A stretch of 64,000 nucleotides of DNA, taken from Caballeronia catudaia. Its GTDB lineage: Bacteria > Pseudomonadota > Gammaproteobacteria > Burkholderiales > Burkholderiaceae. Both the position numbers and the translations under genes were made by a program. Below, one piece after another: positions 9,656 through 17,993 of this stretch. The stretch spans positions 1-64,000 of the forward strand of contig NZ_FCOF02000011.1 in the NCBI RefSeq assembly GCF_001544755.2. The letters run 5' to 3'. The notes beneath the pieces were generated by a model. That model worked only from the letters and a program-made list of their open reading frames with translations, did no database searches and was not told the DNA's origin. Position 1 is the stretch's first letter. Each line of letters starts with the position of its first letter.

Positions 9656-10168
9656 ATGACAGACAACATGGCCGATCTCTTCCGGCGCTTGACGGCAGGC
9701 GTCTATGTCATCGGCGTTGCAGACGGCGATCGTCGAAACGCATTCACGGCAAGTTCGATCATGCAGGTCTCTTTTCGCCCGCTGCTTGTCGCGCTCAGCA
9801 TCAATCCAACCCATGCCTCTTATCCGATTCTCAATGGCGGACGGGTCTTCACAATAAATGTATTGCGAGCGGACCAGCAGGCGTTGGCCGAGCACTTCGG
9901 AACCCAATCGGGCCGCGCGGTCGACAAGCTCTCGTCGATGCAGTGGCGAGCCGGTAGGACGAGAGCGCCGCTTTTGATCGACGCGCTTGCCTGCTTCGAG
10001 TGTCAGATAGTTCTCGACGTGGAAGCCGGCGATCATCGACTTATCGTGGGGCGCGTGGTCGATGGCGCCGTGCTTGCTCCGGATGCCCAGCCCTTGCTTT
10101 ACGCAGCGACAGGAAACCTGGATCAGAGCGCCGAACTCTACTCGAAAGAGTTTTGCGAATTGACTTAG
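9656..10168 (+). CDS. Flavin reductase-like FMN-binding protein
   Basis: 170 aa with AAGGTG upstream as RBS. The sequence LFRRLTAGVYVIGVADG followed by AFTASSIMQVSFRPLLVALS matches the flavin-reductase-like split-barrel family, which reduces FMN or FAD with NAD(P)H for partner monooxygenases. No monooxygenase gene adjoins it, so its partner is unknown. The C-terminal part (HRLIVGRVVDGAV, then a terminal Tyr/Leu-rich stretch) fits the family length of about 160-180 residues. Confidence 0.85.
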   Translation: MTDNMADLFRRLTAGVYVIGVADGDRRNAFTASSIMQVSFRPLLVALSINPTHASYPILNGGRVFTINVLRADQQALAEHFGTQSGRAVDKLSSMQWRAGRTRAPLLIDALACFECQIVLDVEAGDHRLIVGRVVDGAVLAPDAQPLLYAATGNLDQSAELYSKEFCELT

Positions 10169-10358
10169 ACAGATCCTTCCACACTGCACGAGACCGCTGA
10201 GCTATGCGACCCGCCGCCTCACAAAATCCGCATTTACCCTCTCCAGTCACGCGATAATTTTGATGTACGCTAGCTACATATTTAGAACTTGCTTCGCGAG
10301 AGGCTCGGCGACAGCAGTGATGATCGTCGGCTCGCGGACGCGATGAACCTGAGAGCAG

Positions 10359-10604
10359 ATGAAAAAAAGCTCGTCCCCGCGACCGGGGCGCGGAGTCGTT
10401 TGCGCGCTCGGAAATGTCGACAGCGAGATCGACCATCTCGAGCGCGTTCTTGCGGGCGAGGGGGTCGATTCCCTGTTCGGCCGAACATATTGGCGCAGCC
10501 GTGTCATCGAAGTGCAAGAGACGCCGGGTCTGGTTCCCCGGCAGCGTGAACGGCTGAAGCGATTGTTATCGCGCTTTACGGATGGCCCGGATAACAGCGG
10601 CTGA
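10359..10604 (+). CDS. Small hypothetical protein
   Basis: 81 aa, basic, rich in Arg and Glu, with no membrane segment or recognised motif. It lies 190 bp after the flavin reductase on the same strand, and no strong RBS precedes the ATG. The overlapping minus-strand frame (10041-10517) covers the end of the flavin reductase, which makes the plus-strand reading the better choice. Existence is uncertain. Confidence 0.4.
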   Translation: MKKSSSPRPGRGVVCALGNVDSEIDHLERVLAGEGVDSLFGRTYWRSRVIEVQETPGLVPRQRERLKRLLSRFTDGPDNSG

Positions 10605-10667
10605 GCAAGCGCGATGCATTCGCGAACGCGCTGATCGACGATATGCATGAACAATGGCGAAGTCAGT

Positions 10668-12137
10668 TTATCTCGTTGCCAATCCACCCGATGTCTTGGT
10701 GTTTGCGTCGCACGCAGTGCCGTGAAAGCTGGTTGCCGGCGGATTGAGCGGCGCAAAGACGAACATGAAGTTCGTCGCGTCGCTGCTGGTCGCTGCCGTC
10801 GCATACACGTAGCCTGTCGAACTGATGACCGGCGCCGAGCGTCCGCCGCCATGCCACATCAGCGCCGCAACGGGCTGCAATGTCGCGATATCGAGCGTGG
10901 TCAAAGCGCCCGCGGTCGCGACATACACGAGGTTGCACGATGCGGCAGCCGCAACGATCGACTCGCCTGGCAGATCGACATGGTTGCTCAGCACGTTGCC
11001 TGCGGAAAAGCCCGCGAGCCCGCCCTTATGTTCGACGGCGATCAGCCGGCCGTCGGGCAGACGCGTCGGCACGGCCGCGACGACGCCGAGATTGCCGGTT
11101 GAATCGGCCACGGGCGTGAAGTTCGGTCCGGCATACGCAAGGCGGTTCGACTTTTCGCCGTTCGCGGCCACGACCGTGTGACCATCGGGCAAGACGAGCG
11201 GGCCCGACGATGCGACGCGATTCGCGTCATGCACACGAAAGCGTTCGGTGAATCCCTGCGCGGGATCGAACGTATAGCCGACCAGATCCTGTCTCGCATC
11301 CGACACCATCACGGTCGGCGCCTCGCCTTTGTCGCTCTGCCAGATGGCGACGTCGGCTAGCGGCCACGTCGTATCGTCGGGCAGGCATACGGCGAAGTTC
11401 GTGCATGTCGGCGGCCCGGACGGAACGTCGAATCCCCAGGGAGGCAACAGGTCGAGCAACTGGTGCCAGCTCGCGCCGCCCGACACGGTGCCGGGCGTCG
11501 GCTCCATGACGAGCGTATCGCCCAGCACGGCGCCGCTGGTGGAGAACGCGATCAGACGCAACGAGGTATAGACCGATGTGGAGTAGACCGCCGGGACGAT
11601 GATCGCCTCGACGCCGTTGCTGCTCCATATGTTCGGCGGCGCGTTGGCATCGCCGCGACTGCTGTATTGGGTGCCGCTCCAGCGCTGCGGAAAGGACGCC
11701 TGATACAGCCATCCTCCGCCCGCAGAGAACTTGTGCAGCGTGGATTCATAGCGATAGAGACTCGTCTCTCCCGCGACGAGCATGCGCGTTTCCGCGACCA
11801 CATATACGGACCCGTCCGCACCGACCACGGGCGAGGACGTCACCCATTGTCCGGCAGGCAACTGACGGCTCCAGGCCGGCGAGCCATCGGCGTGAAAGGC
11901 GAGCACCTGTCCGTTGAGATTGCCGATGTAGACCGTCCCGTCGGGGCCTACGACCGGACCCGCGCCTGAAGCGAGCGGGCCGATCGTCGCGGCACGTACG
12001 GTCATCGTCGCCGGGGCTGTGACGACCTTGGCGAAGCCGGTGTTCGCCGCGTCGGCGTGCGGGTATCTCCACTCGGCATAGCCGAGATTCGCGCTCGCCG
12101 CGAGCGCGGCGGCGCACAGCACGGGTTTTATGTTCAT
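10668..12137 (-). CDS. Secreted PQQ-type beta-propeller repeat protein
   Basis: 489 aa from ATG 12137 with GGGAG 5 bp upstream. A Sec signal peptide is visible (VLCAAALAASANLGYA). The body contains repeated blades such as GPDGTVYIGNLNGQVLAFHADG and GADGSVYVVAE, the pattern of PQQ/WD-like propellers. There are no cytochrome or quinoprotein dehydrogenase motifs, so it is probably a structural or binding propeller in the periplasm or outside the cell. Paired Cys residues (CTNFAVC) could form a disulfide. It stands alone. Confidence 0.8.
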   Translation of the reverse strand: MNIKPVLCAAALAASANLGYAEWRYPHADAANTGFAKVVTAPATMTVRAATIGPLASGAGPVVGPDGTVYIGNLNGQVLAFHADGSPAWSRQLPAGQWVTSSPVVGADGSVYVVAETRMLVAGETSLYRYESTLHKFSAGGGWLYQASFPQRWSGTQYSSRGDANAPPNIWSSNGVEAIIVPAVYSTSVYTSLRLIAFSTSGAVLGDTLVMEPTPGTVSGGASWHQLLDLLPPWGFDVPSGPPTCTNFAVCLPDDTTWPLADVAIWQSDKGEAPTVMVSDARQDLVGYTFDPAQGFTERFRVHDANRVASSGPLVLPDGHTVVAANGEKSNRLAYAGPNFTPVADSTGNLGVVAAVPTRLPDGRLIAVEHKGGLAGFSAGNVLSNHVDLPGESIVAAAASCNLVYVATAGALTTLDIATLQPVAALMWHGGGRSAPVISSTGYVYATAATSSDATNFMFVFAPLNPPATSFHGTACDANTKTSGGLATR

Positions 12138-12509
12138 CGCGACTCCCTGGATGACTTGTCGTTTCGGAGGAGAGCAATGACTTGCTTCGATGCACTCAGC
12201 AAGAAGGCATCGACCCCCTCCGTGAGCGGTCAAATGCACGGATCACGCCAATCGTGGATCGCGTCTGCGGGGTCGAACCTAACCGGCTGAATTTGCAATG
12301 CTTCTGTGCAGAGCGCTTCGCTATGAGATGACGAAGGGCCCGGCAAAAGGGAACGGAATGGTGGCCTGGGTCCAACACATTGCTCGATGATGTCTGGAAA
12401 TGCCCGCAAACGCCGAAGCGCCGCACCCGAATCGGATTTCTCTAGTGGCCGGGGACGACCGCACGCCTTTAAAGTTGGAATCTCACAGAGCTAAAAAGGG
12501 AGAGACGGG
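12138..12509. other. Intergenic stretch, no gene seen
   Basis: 372 bp between divergent genes (propeller protein and a small hypothetical). It carries the promoters of both. I found no supported coding frame, repeat or RNA gene. Confidence 0.5.
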
Positions 12510-12860
12510 ATGGAGTCCAAAATAAGCGTTGCAATCAACGAGAAAGGTCATGCAGTCGTCACGCATTCGATGCCTCTGAGCGACTATTGCCTGCAGACCG
12601 CAAGAACACTACGCGCGATGGTGCAGTTCGTGGGCAGTGCCAAAGCAAGCGAAGAAAGCGCAGCGCTCGTGAAGCCGATGATGGAACTGCTCCGCACTCA
12701 TATCGATGAACTCGAGCCGCTTTTCAAATCGCTCGATCAGCGGGCTTACGAAAAGGGATTCGAAGACGGGCGGGAAGTGGGACTTCCAAAGGCAAAGAGT
12801 CAGTTCGAGTTCGCCAAAGGACCGTCCGTCGACAACGTCGCGCTCAAACCCGCGCGATGA
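12510..12860 (+). CDS. Hypothetical small soluble protein
   Basis: 116 aa. GGGAGAGACGGG precedes the ATG, a good RBS. The protein is predicted helical and charged, without signal peptide or recognised motif (SDYCLQTARTLRAMVQFVG; LRTHIDELEPLF). Its last 17 bases overlap the 3' end of the convergent response-regulator gene. Function unknown. Confidence 0.65.
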   Translation: MESKISVAINEKGHAVVTHSMPLSDYCLQTARTLRAMVQFVGSAKASEESAALVKPMMELLRTHIDELEPLFKSLDQRAYEKGFEDGREVGLPKAKSQFEFAKGPSVDNVALKPAR

Positions 12861-13356
12861 ATCTCGTCACGCGCAGCCGCACATCGCGATAGCCGGGTGA
12901 CGCGCAGAACGAACCGGCGCGCGCGCCAGCGTCGCAATAGCTTGCGACGCGTGGCGAGGCGGCACCCTGCGCGCCGGACAGCACCCGCTCACACACGCGT
13001 TCGAACACGCGTGCTTCGTCGCGCGCGCTCACGAGGCCGGCCGCGCCGGCGCGCTGCATATGGGTGAGCGTGCGCGAATCGGTTGCTTCAGTGAAGGTCA
13101 CGACCGGCGTGTCGGGAAATGCTTGCCGCAGCGCGCGCAGAGGCGCGAAATCATTCGCGCACGAGCCTTCGATGCCGCCGCTCAGCACGATCAGGTCATA
13201 GCGGGCGGACTTGAGCCGCGCGACTAATTGATCGGTGTTCCGGACGCAGGCCGTCACCCGAATCCGCTCGTGCGACTCGAACCAGCTTTGCAACCCATAG
13301 AGAACCACGGGCCGATCGTCCGCAAACACGATCTCGATCTTGTTTTCGCGCATCAT
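12844..13356 (-). CDS. Degenerate response-regulator receiver protein without output domain
   Basis: 170 aa. The first 125 residues read as a CheY-like receiver: acidic pair Asp13-Asp14 (FADDRP), beta-3 strand YDLIVLSGG and the later PVVTFTEA. The position of the phospho-accepting Asp is Ser59, and the conserved Lys of beta-5 is also missing (GLVSARD). No DNA-binding helix-turn-helix follows; the last 45 residues are Arg/Cys-rich. It may be a phosphorylation-independent pseudo-receiver, or the N-terminal remnant of a NarL/RcsB-type regulator whose C-terminus has been lost. Confidence 0.7.
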   Translation of the reverse strand: MMRENKIEIVFADDRPVVLYGLQSWFESHERIRVTACVRNTDQLVARLKSARYDLIVLSGGIEGSCANDFAPLRALRQAFPDTPVVTFTEATDSRTLTHMQRAGAAGLVSARDEARVFERVCERVLSGAQGAASPRVASYCDAGARAGSFCASPGYRDVRLRVTRFIARV

Positions 13357-13585
13357 TCGTTTCTTGTAGCCTCAACGGGCAATGAACGGCGATGACCGCG
13401 CTCACGCTTGCCCTGGACCGCGCACGTTAGCAAACCGAACGCTTTTCGCTGCGCCGCACAACAAAATTTATCTTTTCCTTGTCGATTCGCACCTGTGCCG
13501 TTCGTCGTTCCGACAAAGGCGCTGCGAATCGAAGCAAAGCGCGTCGCGCCATCCTGAACCCGTTCGCCACCCCGGAGGCTGTCAG

Positions 13586-14245
13586 ATGAGTTTGCAACTG
13601 TATGCGCACCCGTTTTCCTCTTATTGCCAGAAGGTTCTCGTGGCGCTGTACGAGAACGGCACGCCGTTCGAGTGGCGCGCGCTCACGCCCGAAACGCCGC
13701 AGTCGATGCACGAACTCGCCGAAATCTGGCCGATGAAGCGTTTCCCGGTGCTCGTCGACGACGGCAAGCCGGTGATCGAATCGACCGTGATCATCGAATA
13801 TCTGGGGCTTTATCATCCGGGCCCGGTGCGCCTCGTCCCCGACGATCCACGCGGCGCGCTCGAAACGCGCTGGATGGATCGCTTCTTCGACAATTACGTC
13901 GCGACGCCGCAAACGAAAATCGTGTTCGACGCCATGCGCGATCCGAAAGAACGCGATGCTCGCGGCGTCGCCGATGCCCGCGCGATGCTCGACACGTCGT
14001 ATGCGTTTCTCGACCGCAAGATGGCCACGCGCGAATGGGCCGCGGGCGACGCCTTCAGTCTTGCCGACTGCGGCGCCGCGCCGTTCCTCTTCTATGCGGA
14101 CTGGACGCATCGGATCGGTGACGCGTATCCGAATGTCATCGCGTATCGCAAGCGTCTGCTCGCACGGCCTTCGTTCGCGCGGGCGGTCGATGAGGCGCGG
14201 CCGTATCGCGCGTTGTTTCCGCTCGGCGCGCCGGAACGCGACTGA
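13586..14245 (+). CDS. Glutathione S-transferase family protein
   Basis: 219 aa from ATG 13586, with CCGGAGG upstream as RBS. The N-terminal thioredoxin-like domain shows YAHPFSSYCQKVLVALYENG (Ser/Cys active-site region) and the glutathione-binding IESTVIIEYL. The C-terminal all-helical domain ends near residue 200. GSTs conjugate or reduce electrophiles with glutathione in the cytoplasm. It is followed 27 bp later by a DUF899 gene on the same strand, so the two may be co-transcribed. Confidence 0.9.
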   Translation: MSLQLYAHPFSSYCQKVLVALYENGTPFEWRALTPETPQSMHELAEIWPMKRFPVLVDDGKPVIESTVIIEYLGLYHPGPVRLVPDDPRGALETRWMDRFFDNYVATPQTKIVFDAMRDPKERDARGVADARAMLDTSYAFLDRKMATREWAAGDAFSLADCGAAPFLFYADWTHRIGDAYPNVIAYRKRLLARPSFARAVDEARPYRALFPLGAPERD

Positions 14246-14272
14246 ATCGCTTACAGCCAAAGGAGATCGACC

Positions 14273-14977
14273 ATGAGCTACGTTCCCGCGATCGAACTCG
14301 CGCGACGCGCCACGATGAGGTTCCCCAATGAGAGCGCCGACTATCGGCGCGCGCGGACCGAATTGCTCGCAGAGGAAATCGAGTTGCGGCGGCATATCGA
14401 ACGCGTGGCGCAGATGCGTCGCGCGCTGCCGCCCGGTGGCGAAGTGACGGGCGACTACCGGTTCGAAGGCGAGCGCGGGCCGGTCGATTTCCCCGGGCTC
14501 TTCGGCGACAAGGACACGCTCGTCACCTATAGCTATATGTTCGGGCCGCAACGCGAGCGCCCGTGTCCGATGTGCACCTCGCTGCTATCGGCATGGGAAG
14601 GCGAGGCGCGCGATATCGGGCAGCGCGTGGCGCTCGCGGTGATCGCGCGTTCGGCGCTCACAAAGCTCGTCGCGTTCAAGAAGGAACGCGGCTGGCGCGA
14701 TCTCAGGCTGTTTTCGGATACGAACGGCACCTTCAGCCGCGACTATCACGCGATCTCGAAAGAAGGCGGCGATGAACCCGCGCTCAACGTGTTCACGCGG
14801 CGCGATGGCGTGATCCGTCACTTCTGGAGCGGCGAGATGGATTTCGACACCGCCGATCCCGGCGAAGATCCGCGCGGCGCGCCGGATCCGATGCCGCTCT
14901 GGACGGTGCTCGACATGACGCCCGAAGGAAGAGGCACCGATTGGTATCCGAAGCTGGACTACGGGCCACGCGAGTGA
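14273..14977 (+). CDS. DUF899 family thioredoxin-fold protein
   Basis: 234 aa with AAAGGAG upstream as RBS. The family core is visible as LVTYSYMFGPQRERPCPMC, then TSLLSAW, with the CPMC pair in the position of a redox motif, and WTVLDMTPEGRG near the C-terminus. Members are thioredoxin-like proteins of unknown reaction. The GST gene directly upstream suggests a shared role in detoxification or redox handling (inference). Confidence 0.85.
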   Translation: MSYVPAIELARRATMRFPNESADYRRARTELLAEEIELRRHIERVAQMRRALPPGGEVTGDYRFEGERGPVDFPGLFGDKDTLVTYSYMFGPQRERPCPMCTSLLSAWEGEARDIGQRVALAVIARSALTKLVAFKKERGWRDLRLFSDTNGTFSRDYHAISKEGGDEPALNVFTRRDGVIRHFWSGEMDFDTADPGEDPRGAPDPMPLWTVLDMTPEGRGTDWYPKLDYGPRE

Positions 14978-15056
14978 ATCGGAGCGTGACGCGGACGGAT
15001 ACAATGCGGCGGCGCGCGATCATCGCGCTTCTGGCCGAAGCTATCCGATCCAAGTC

Positions 15057-16130
15057 ATGAACAATTCGCCCCGGGCCTTCATTCTGGGCCCGCTTCTCAA
15101 GAGCGTGTCGCGGTCGTTTTATCTCACGCTGCGTATTTTGCCGACCGCGATGCGCGATCCTGTCGGGCTCGCTTATGTGCTCGCGCGCGCGGCGGATACG
15201 ATCGCGGACACCTCGCTGATTTCGCCGCAACGTCGTCTGGAATTGCTGCTTTCGCTGCGTGAGCAAGTGAACGGCGCACCCGACGACGGCGCGCTCGCGC
15301 GCATCGCGGGCGAAGTCGCGGGTCAGCAGGCCCAGCCGGACGAGCGCGCTCTGCTCGAACGCCTGAGCGAAGCGCTGGCGATCCTGCCGCAACTGAGCCG
15401 CGACGATCAGGCCGCGGTGCGCGACATCGTCACGACGCTGACCACCGGCATGGAGTTCGATCTGCGCACGTTTCCCGACGAGACGTCGGGCCGCATCATC
15501 GCGCTGCGGGAATTCGGCGAGCTGGATCGTTATACATATCTGGTGGCGGGCTGCGTCGGCGAATTCTGGACGAATATGACCTACGCGCACATGCCCGGCA
15601 CGTTGAAAGCCGCGCCCGACACGATGCTCGCGCTCGGCGTGCGCTTCGGCAAGGCGCTGCAAATGACCAACGTGCTGCGCGATTGCGCGCGCGATCTGCG
15701 CATCGGCCGATGCTATCTGCCGGAAACGATGCTCGCGCGTCATGGCCTCACGGCGCAGGATCTTCTGCAACCGCAATCGTCGGCGCGCGCGCGGCCCGTG
15801 CTGTTCGAATTGCTGCGCACATCGCTCGGGCTCTTTCAGGACGCGGTCGATTACACGCTGGAAATTCCATCGACGGCAATCCGGCTGCGGCTCGCGTGCC
15901 TGTGGCCGATCATGATCGGACTCGACACGCTCGTGCTGCTCGCGCGCAACGACGCGTGGCTCGATCCCGACAACATCTCGAAGATTCGACGCAACGACGT
16001 GTACCGCATCATGGCTGCATCGTTGCCGATGGTCGCATCGAACGGCATGCTGCGCGCGTGGACCGCACGCCGCATGCGCGCGATCGAAGCGGAAATCGGC
16101 GGGGAACTCAACGCCGCAGCTCGGCCATGA
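15057..16130 (+). CDS. Squalene/phytoene synthase family protein
   Basis: 357 aa. Both aspartate-rich motifs are present: AADTIADT near residue 47 and NVLRDCARDLRIGRCYLPE near 205. These bind the diphosphates of two prenyl substrates through Mg2+. The overall pattern (SRSFYLTLRILP at the start) is closer to squalene synthase than to HpnC/HpnD. The likely reaction is head-to-head joining of farnesyl diphosphate, feeding hopanoid or carotenoid synthesis, but no other terpenoid gene is nearby. The 3' end overlaps the convergent LysR gene by 23 bases. Confidence 0.85.
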   Translation: MNNSPRAFILGPLLKSVSRSFYLTLRILPTAMRDPVGLAYVLARAADTIADTSLISPQRRLELLLSLREQVNGAPDDGALARIAGEVAGQQAQPDERALLERLSEALAILPQLSRDDQAAVRDIVTTLTTGMEFDLRTFPDETSGRIIALREFGELDRYTYLVAGCVGEFWTNMTYAHMPGTLKAAPDTMLALGVRFGKALQMTNVLRDCARDLRIGRCYLPETMLARHGLTAQDLLQPQSSARARPVLFELLRTSLGLFQDAVDYTLEIPSTAIRLRLACLWPIMIGLDTLVLLARNDAWLDPDNISKIRRNDVYRIMAASLPMVASNGMLRAWTARRMRAIEAEIGGELNAAARP

Positions 16131-16968
16131 TCCGCTCGGCGAGAAAGTCGCAAGGCGGGCGTTTCGACGCCGCGCTGCGCGCCAGCACCACTTCGAGCGT
16201 GCCGATATCGGGCAAGCCTTGTGCCGGCCCGAGCAGCGTGAAATGCGCCGGCACCGCGCATTTCGCGAGCGGCGTCACGGCGAGACCTGCTTCGGCCATT
16301 GTCAGAAGACCGAGCAGGCTCGGGCTTTCATACGACGTGCGATAGCTGATCCGCGCGCGCTCCAGGCTGCGGATCGCGTTCTCGCGCGCGACGCTGCCCG
16401 GCAGAAACACGGCGATCGGCAACGGCCGCTCCTTCCAGATTTCGGTGCCGGGCGCCGCGGCCCAGACCATCGGCTCGTGGCGCAGGAATTCACCCGACAA
16501 GCCTTTCACTCGGGTCGCGCAGACGAGATCGACCGTGCCGTCCTTCACCATCGGCGCGAGCGCGAGGCTCGGCAGCCCGACCACCTGAATCTCGACCTTG
16601 GGATACGTCGCGGAAAATTTCTTGAGGATCGGCGGAAAAAGCGACGACGCGTAATCGTCCGGCACGCCGATCACCACGCGCCCGGTCACGTCCGGGCGCA
16701 CGACCGCCGCCCACGCCTCGTCGCGCAGCGCGATCATGCGGCGCGCGTAGGTCAGCAGCACTTCGCCGTCCTGCGTCGGCACCACGCTGCGCGGCTTGCG
16801 CACGAACAGCGCCTTGCCCAGCGCGGCTTCCAGCGTCTTGATCTGCATGCTCACCGCCGATTGCGAGCGATGCACGAGCTCCGCCGCGCGGCTGATATTG
16901 CCCGTATCCGCGACGGCGACGATCATGGAAAGAACATCGAGGTCCAGGGCTTTCATGGCGAGCTTCAT
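16108..16968 (-). CDS. LysR-family transcriptional regulator
   Basis: 286 aa from ATG 16968 (MKLAMKALDLDVLSMIVAV). The N-terminal helix-turn-helix is clear (GNISRAAELVHRSQSAVSMQIKTLEAALG), followed by a type-2 periplasmic-binding effector domain from about residue 95. It is divergent from an alpha/beta hydrolase gene 103 bp away and has a perfect dyad in the gap, the usual LysR arrangement for controlling the neighbour. Effector unknown. Confidence 0.9.
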   Translation of the reverse strand: MKLAMKALDLDVLSMIVAVADTGNISRAAELVHRSQSAVSMQIKTLEAALGKALFVRKPRSVVPTQDGEVLLTYARRMIALRDEAWAAVVRPDVTGRVVIGVPDDYASSLFPPILKKFSATYPKVEIQVVGLPSLALAPMVKDGTVDLVCATRVKGLSGEFLRHEPMVWAAAPGTEIWKERPLPIAVFLPGSVARENAIRSLERARISYRTSYESPSLLGLLTMAEAGLAVTPLAKCAVPAHFTLLGPAQGLPDIGTLEVVLARSAASKRPPCDFLAERIMAELRR

Positions 16969-16987
16969 TGGCAAACGCTCTTTGCTA

Positions 16988-17000
16988 TCAGATAATCTGA
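16988..17000. promoter_or_regulatory. Candidate LysR operator
   Basis: TCAGATAATCTGA is a perfect dyad (6-bp arms around a central A) in the divergent gap between the LysR and hydrolase genes. It fits the T-N11-A form of LysR sites and is 20 bp before the LysR start and 72 bp before the hydrolase start. Confidence 0.55.
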
Positions 17001-17071
17001 ACGATTCTATCAAAATTATGCGTTTTTCTTTTGCTTCGCCGCGGCGCATAGTCGCATCAAAGGAGCGACCC

Positions 17072-17989
17072 ATGAACGCGCGAACCGATTTTTCCGTCCT
17101 CACCGCCGTGCAAGGCTTACCCGAACCGTCGTTCGCCACGACGGCGTCGGGTATTTCCGTGCCGTATATCGAGTGTGGAGAGGGCGAGCCGCTCGTCTTC
17201 GTGCATGGGTCGCTGTGCGATTACCGCTACTGGAGCGCGCAGGTCTTGCCGCTCGCGAAGCAGTTCCGCTGCATCGCGCCGAGCCTCTCGCATTACTGGC
17301 CCGCCGTCGATGCCTTCGTGCGCGGCGAGTTCAGCGTGGAAGCGCACGTCGCGGAAATGGCCGAGTTCATCGAATCGCTCGATCTCGCGCCGGTGCATCT
17401 CGTCGGGCATTCGCGCGGCGGCTGCGTCGCGTTTCATCTGGCGCGGGAATATCCGCGGCTCGTGAAGACGTTGACGCTTGCCGATCCGGGCGGTCCACTG
17501 CACGTCGACCAGAGTCAGCGCTTTAGCGCCTACTCTGGTCCCGCGCAGAGCGACGTGCAGCAAGCCGTGGCCGCGACGCTGCCGCCCGCCACCAACGCGC
17601 TGCGCGCTCGCGTCGCGGAACTGATCGAGCAGGGCGAATTCAATCGCGGGCTCGAAATGTTCGTCGATTCTGTCAGCATGCCGGGTTTCTGGAACAAGAG
17701 CACGGAGAGCTTCCGCCGCATGGCGCTCGACAACGCGCTCACGCTACCCAAGCAATTCCGCGATCCGCTGCCCGCCTACACACGCGAAGCGGCGCGCGAC
17801 ATCAAGTGCCGCACGCTGCTGATCGATGGTCAGAAGAGCCCGCGCATGTTCCGCAACAACGTCGAGAAGCTCGAAGAGTGGATCGAGTTTGCGGAGCGCG
17901 TGACGATCGCGGGCGCATCGCACGGGATGAACGCCGCGAGCCCCGGCGCGTTCAATCGCGCGGTTCAGGCGTTCGCCGGGGCGTGGTAA
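17072..17989 (+). CDS. Alpha/beta hydrolase fold protein
   Basis: 305 aa from ATG 17072, with AAGGAG 8 bp upstream. Features in order: oxyanion motif FVHGSLCDYRYW, nucleophile elbow VGHSRGG, a lid region and the C-terminal ASHGMN with the catalytic His. Cytoplasmic esterase or C-C hydrolase type; substrate unknown. The divergent LysR probably controls it. Oddity: a palindromic dispersed repeat (17507-17540) lies inside the coding sequence, in frame, just after the strand ADPGGPLH, and encodes QSQRFSAYSGP. Confidence 0.88.
   Translation: MNARTDFSVLTAVQGLPEPSFATTASGISVPYIECGEGEPLVFVHGSLCDYRYWSAQVLPLAKQFRCIAPSLSHYWPAVDAFVRGEFSVEAHVAEMAEFIESLDLAPVHLVGHSRGGCVAFHLAREYPRLVKTLTLADPGGPLHVDQSQRFSAYSGPAQSDVQQAVAATLPPATNALRARVAELIEQGEFNRGLEMFVDSVSMPGFWNKSTESFRRMALDNALTLPKQFRDPLPAYTREAARDIKCRTLLIDGQKSPRMFRNNVEKLEEWIEFAERVTIAGASHGMNAASPGAFNRAVQAFAGAW
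17507..17540. repeat. REP-like palindromic element inside a coding sequence
   Basis: GACCAGAGTCAGCGC (17507-17521), loop TTTA, then GCGCCTACTCTGGTC (17526-17540): an imperfect 15-bp hairpin. A second copy with the same arms lies in intergenic DNA at 45832-45865, and a degenerate one ends near 57580. Here the element is translated as part of the alpha/beta hydrolase. Confidence 0.75.
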
Positions 17990-17993
17990 AGGC

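Noticed and set aside
10041..10517. 158-codon minus-strand frame
   Set aside because: Overlaps the well-supported flavin reductase and has no motif; the short plus-strand gene at 10359 is preferred, though weakly.
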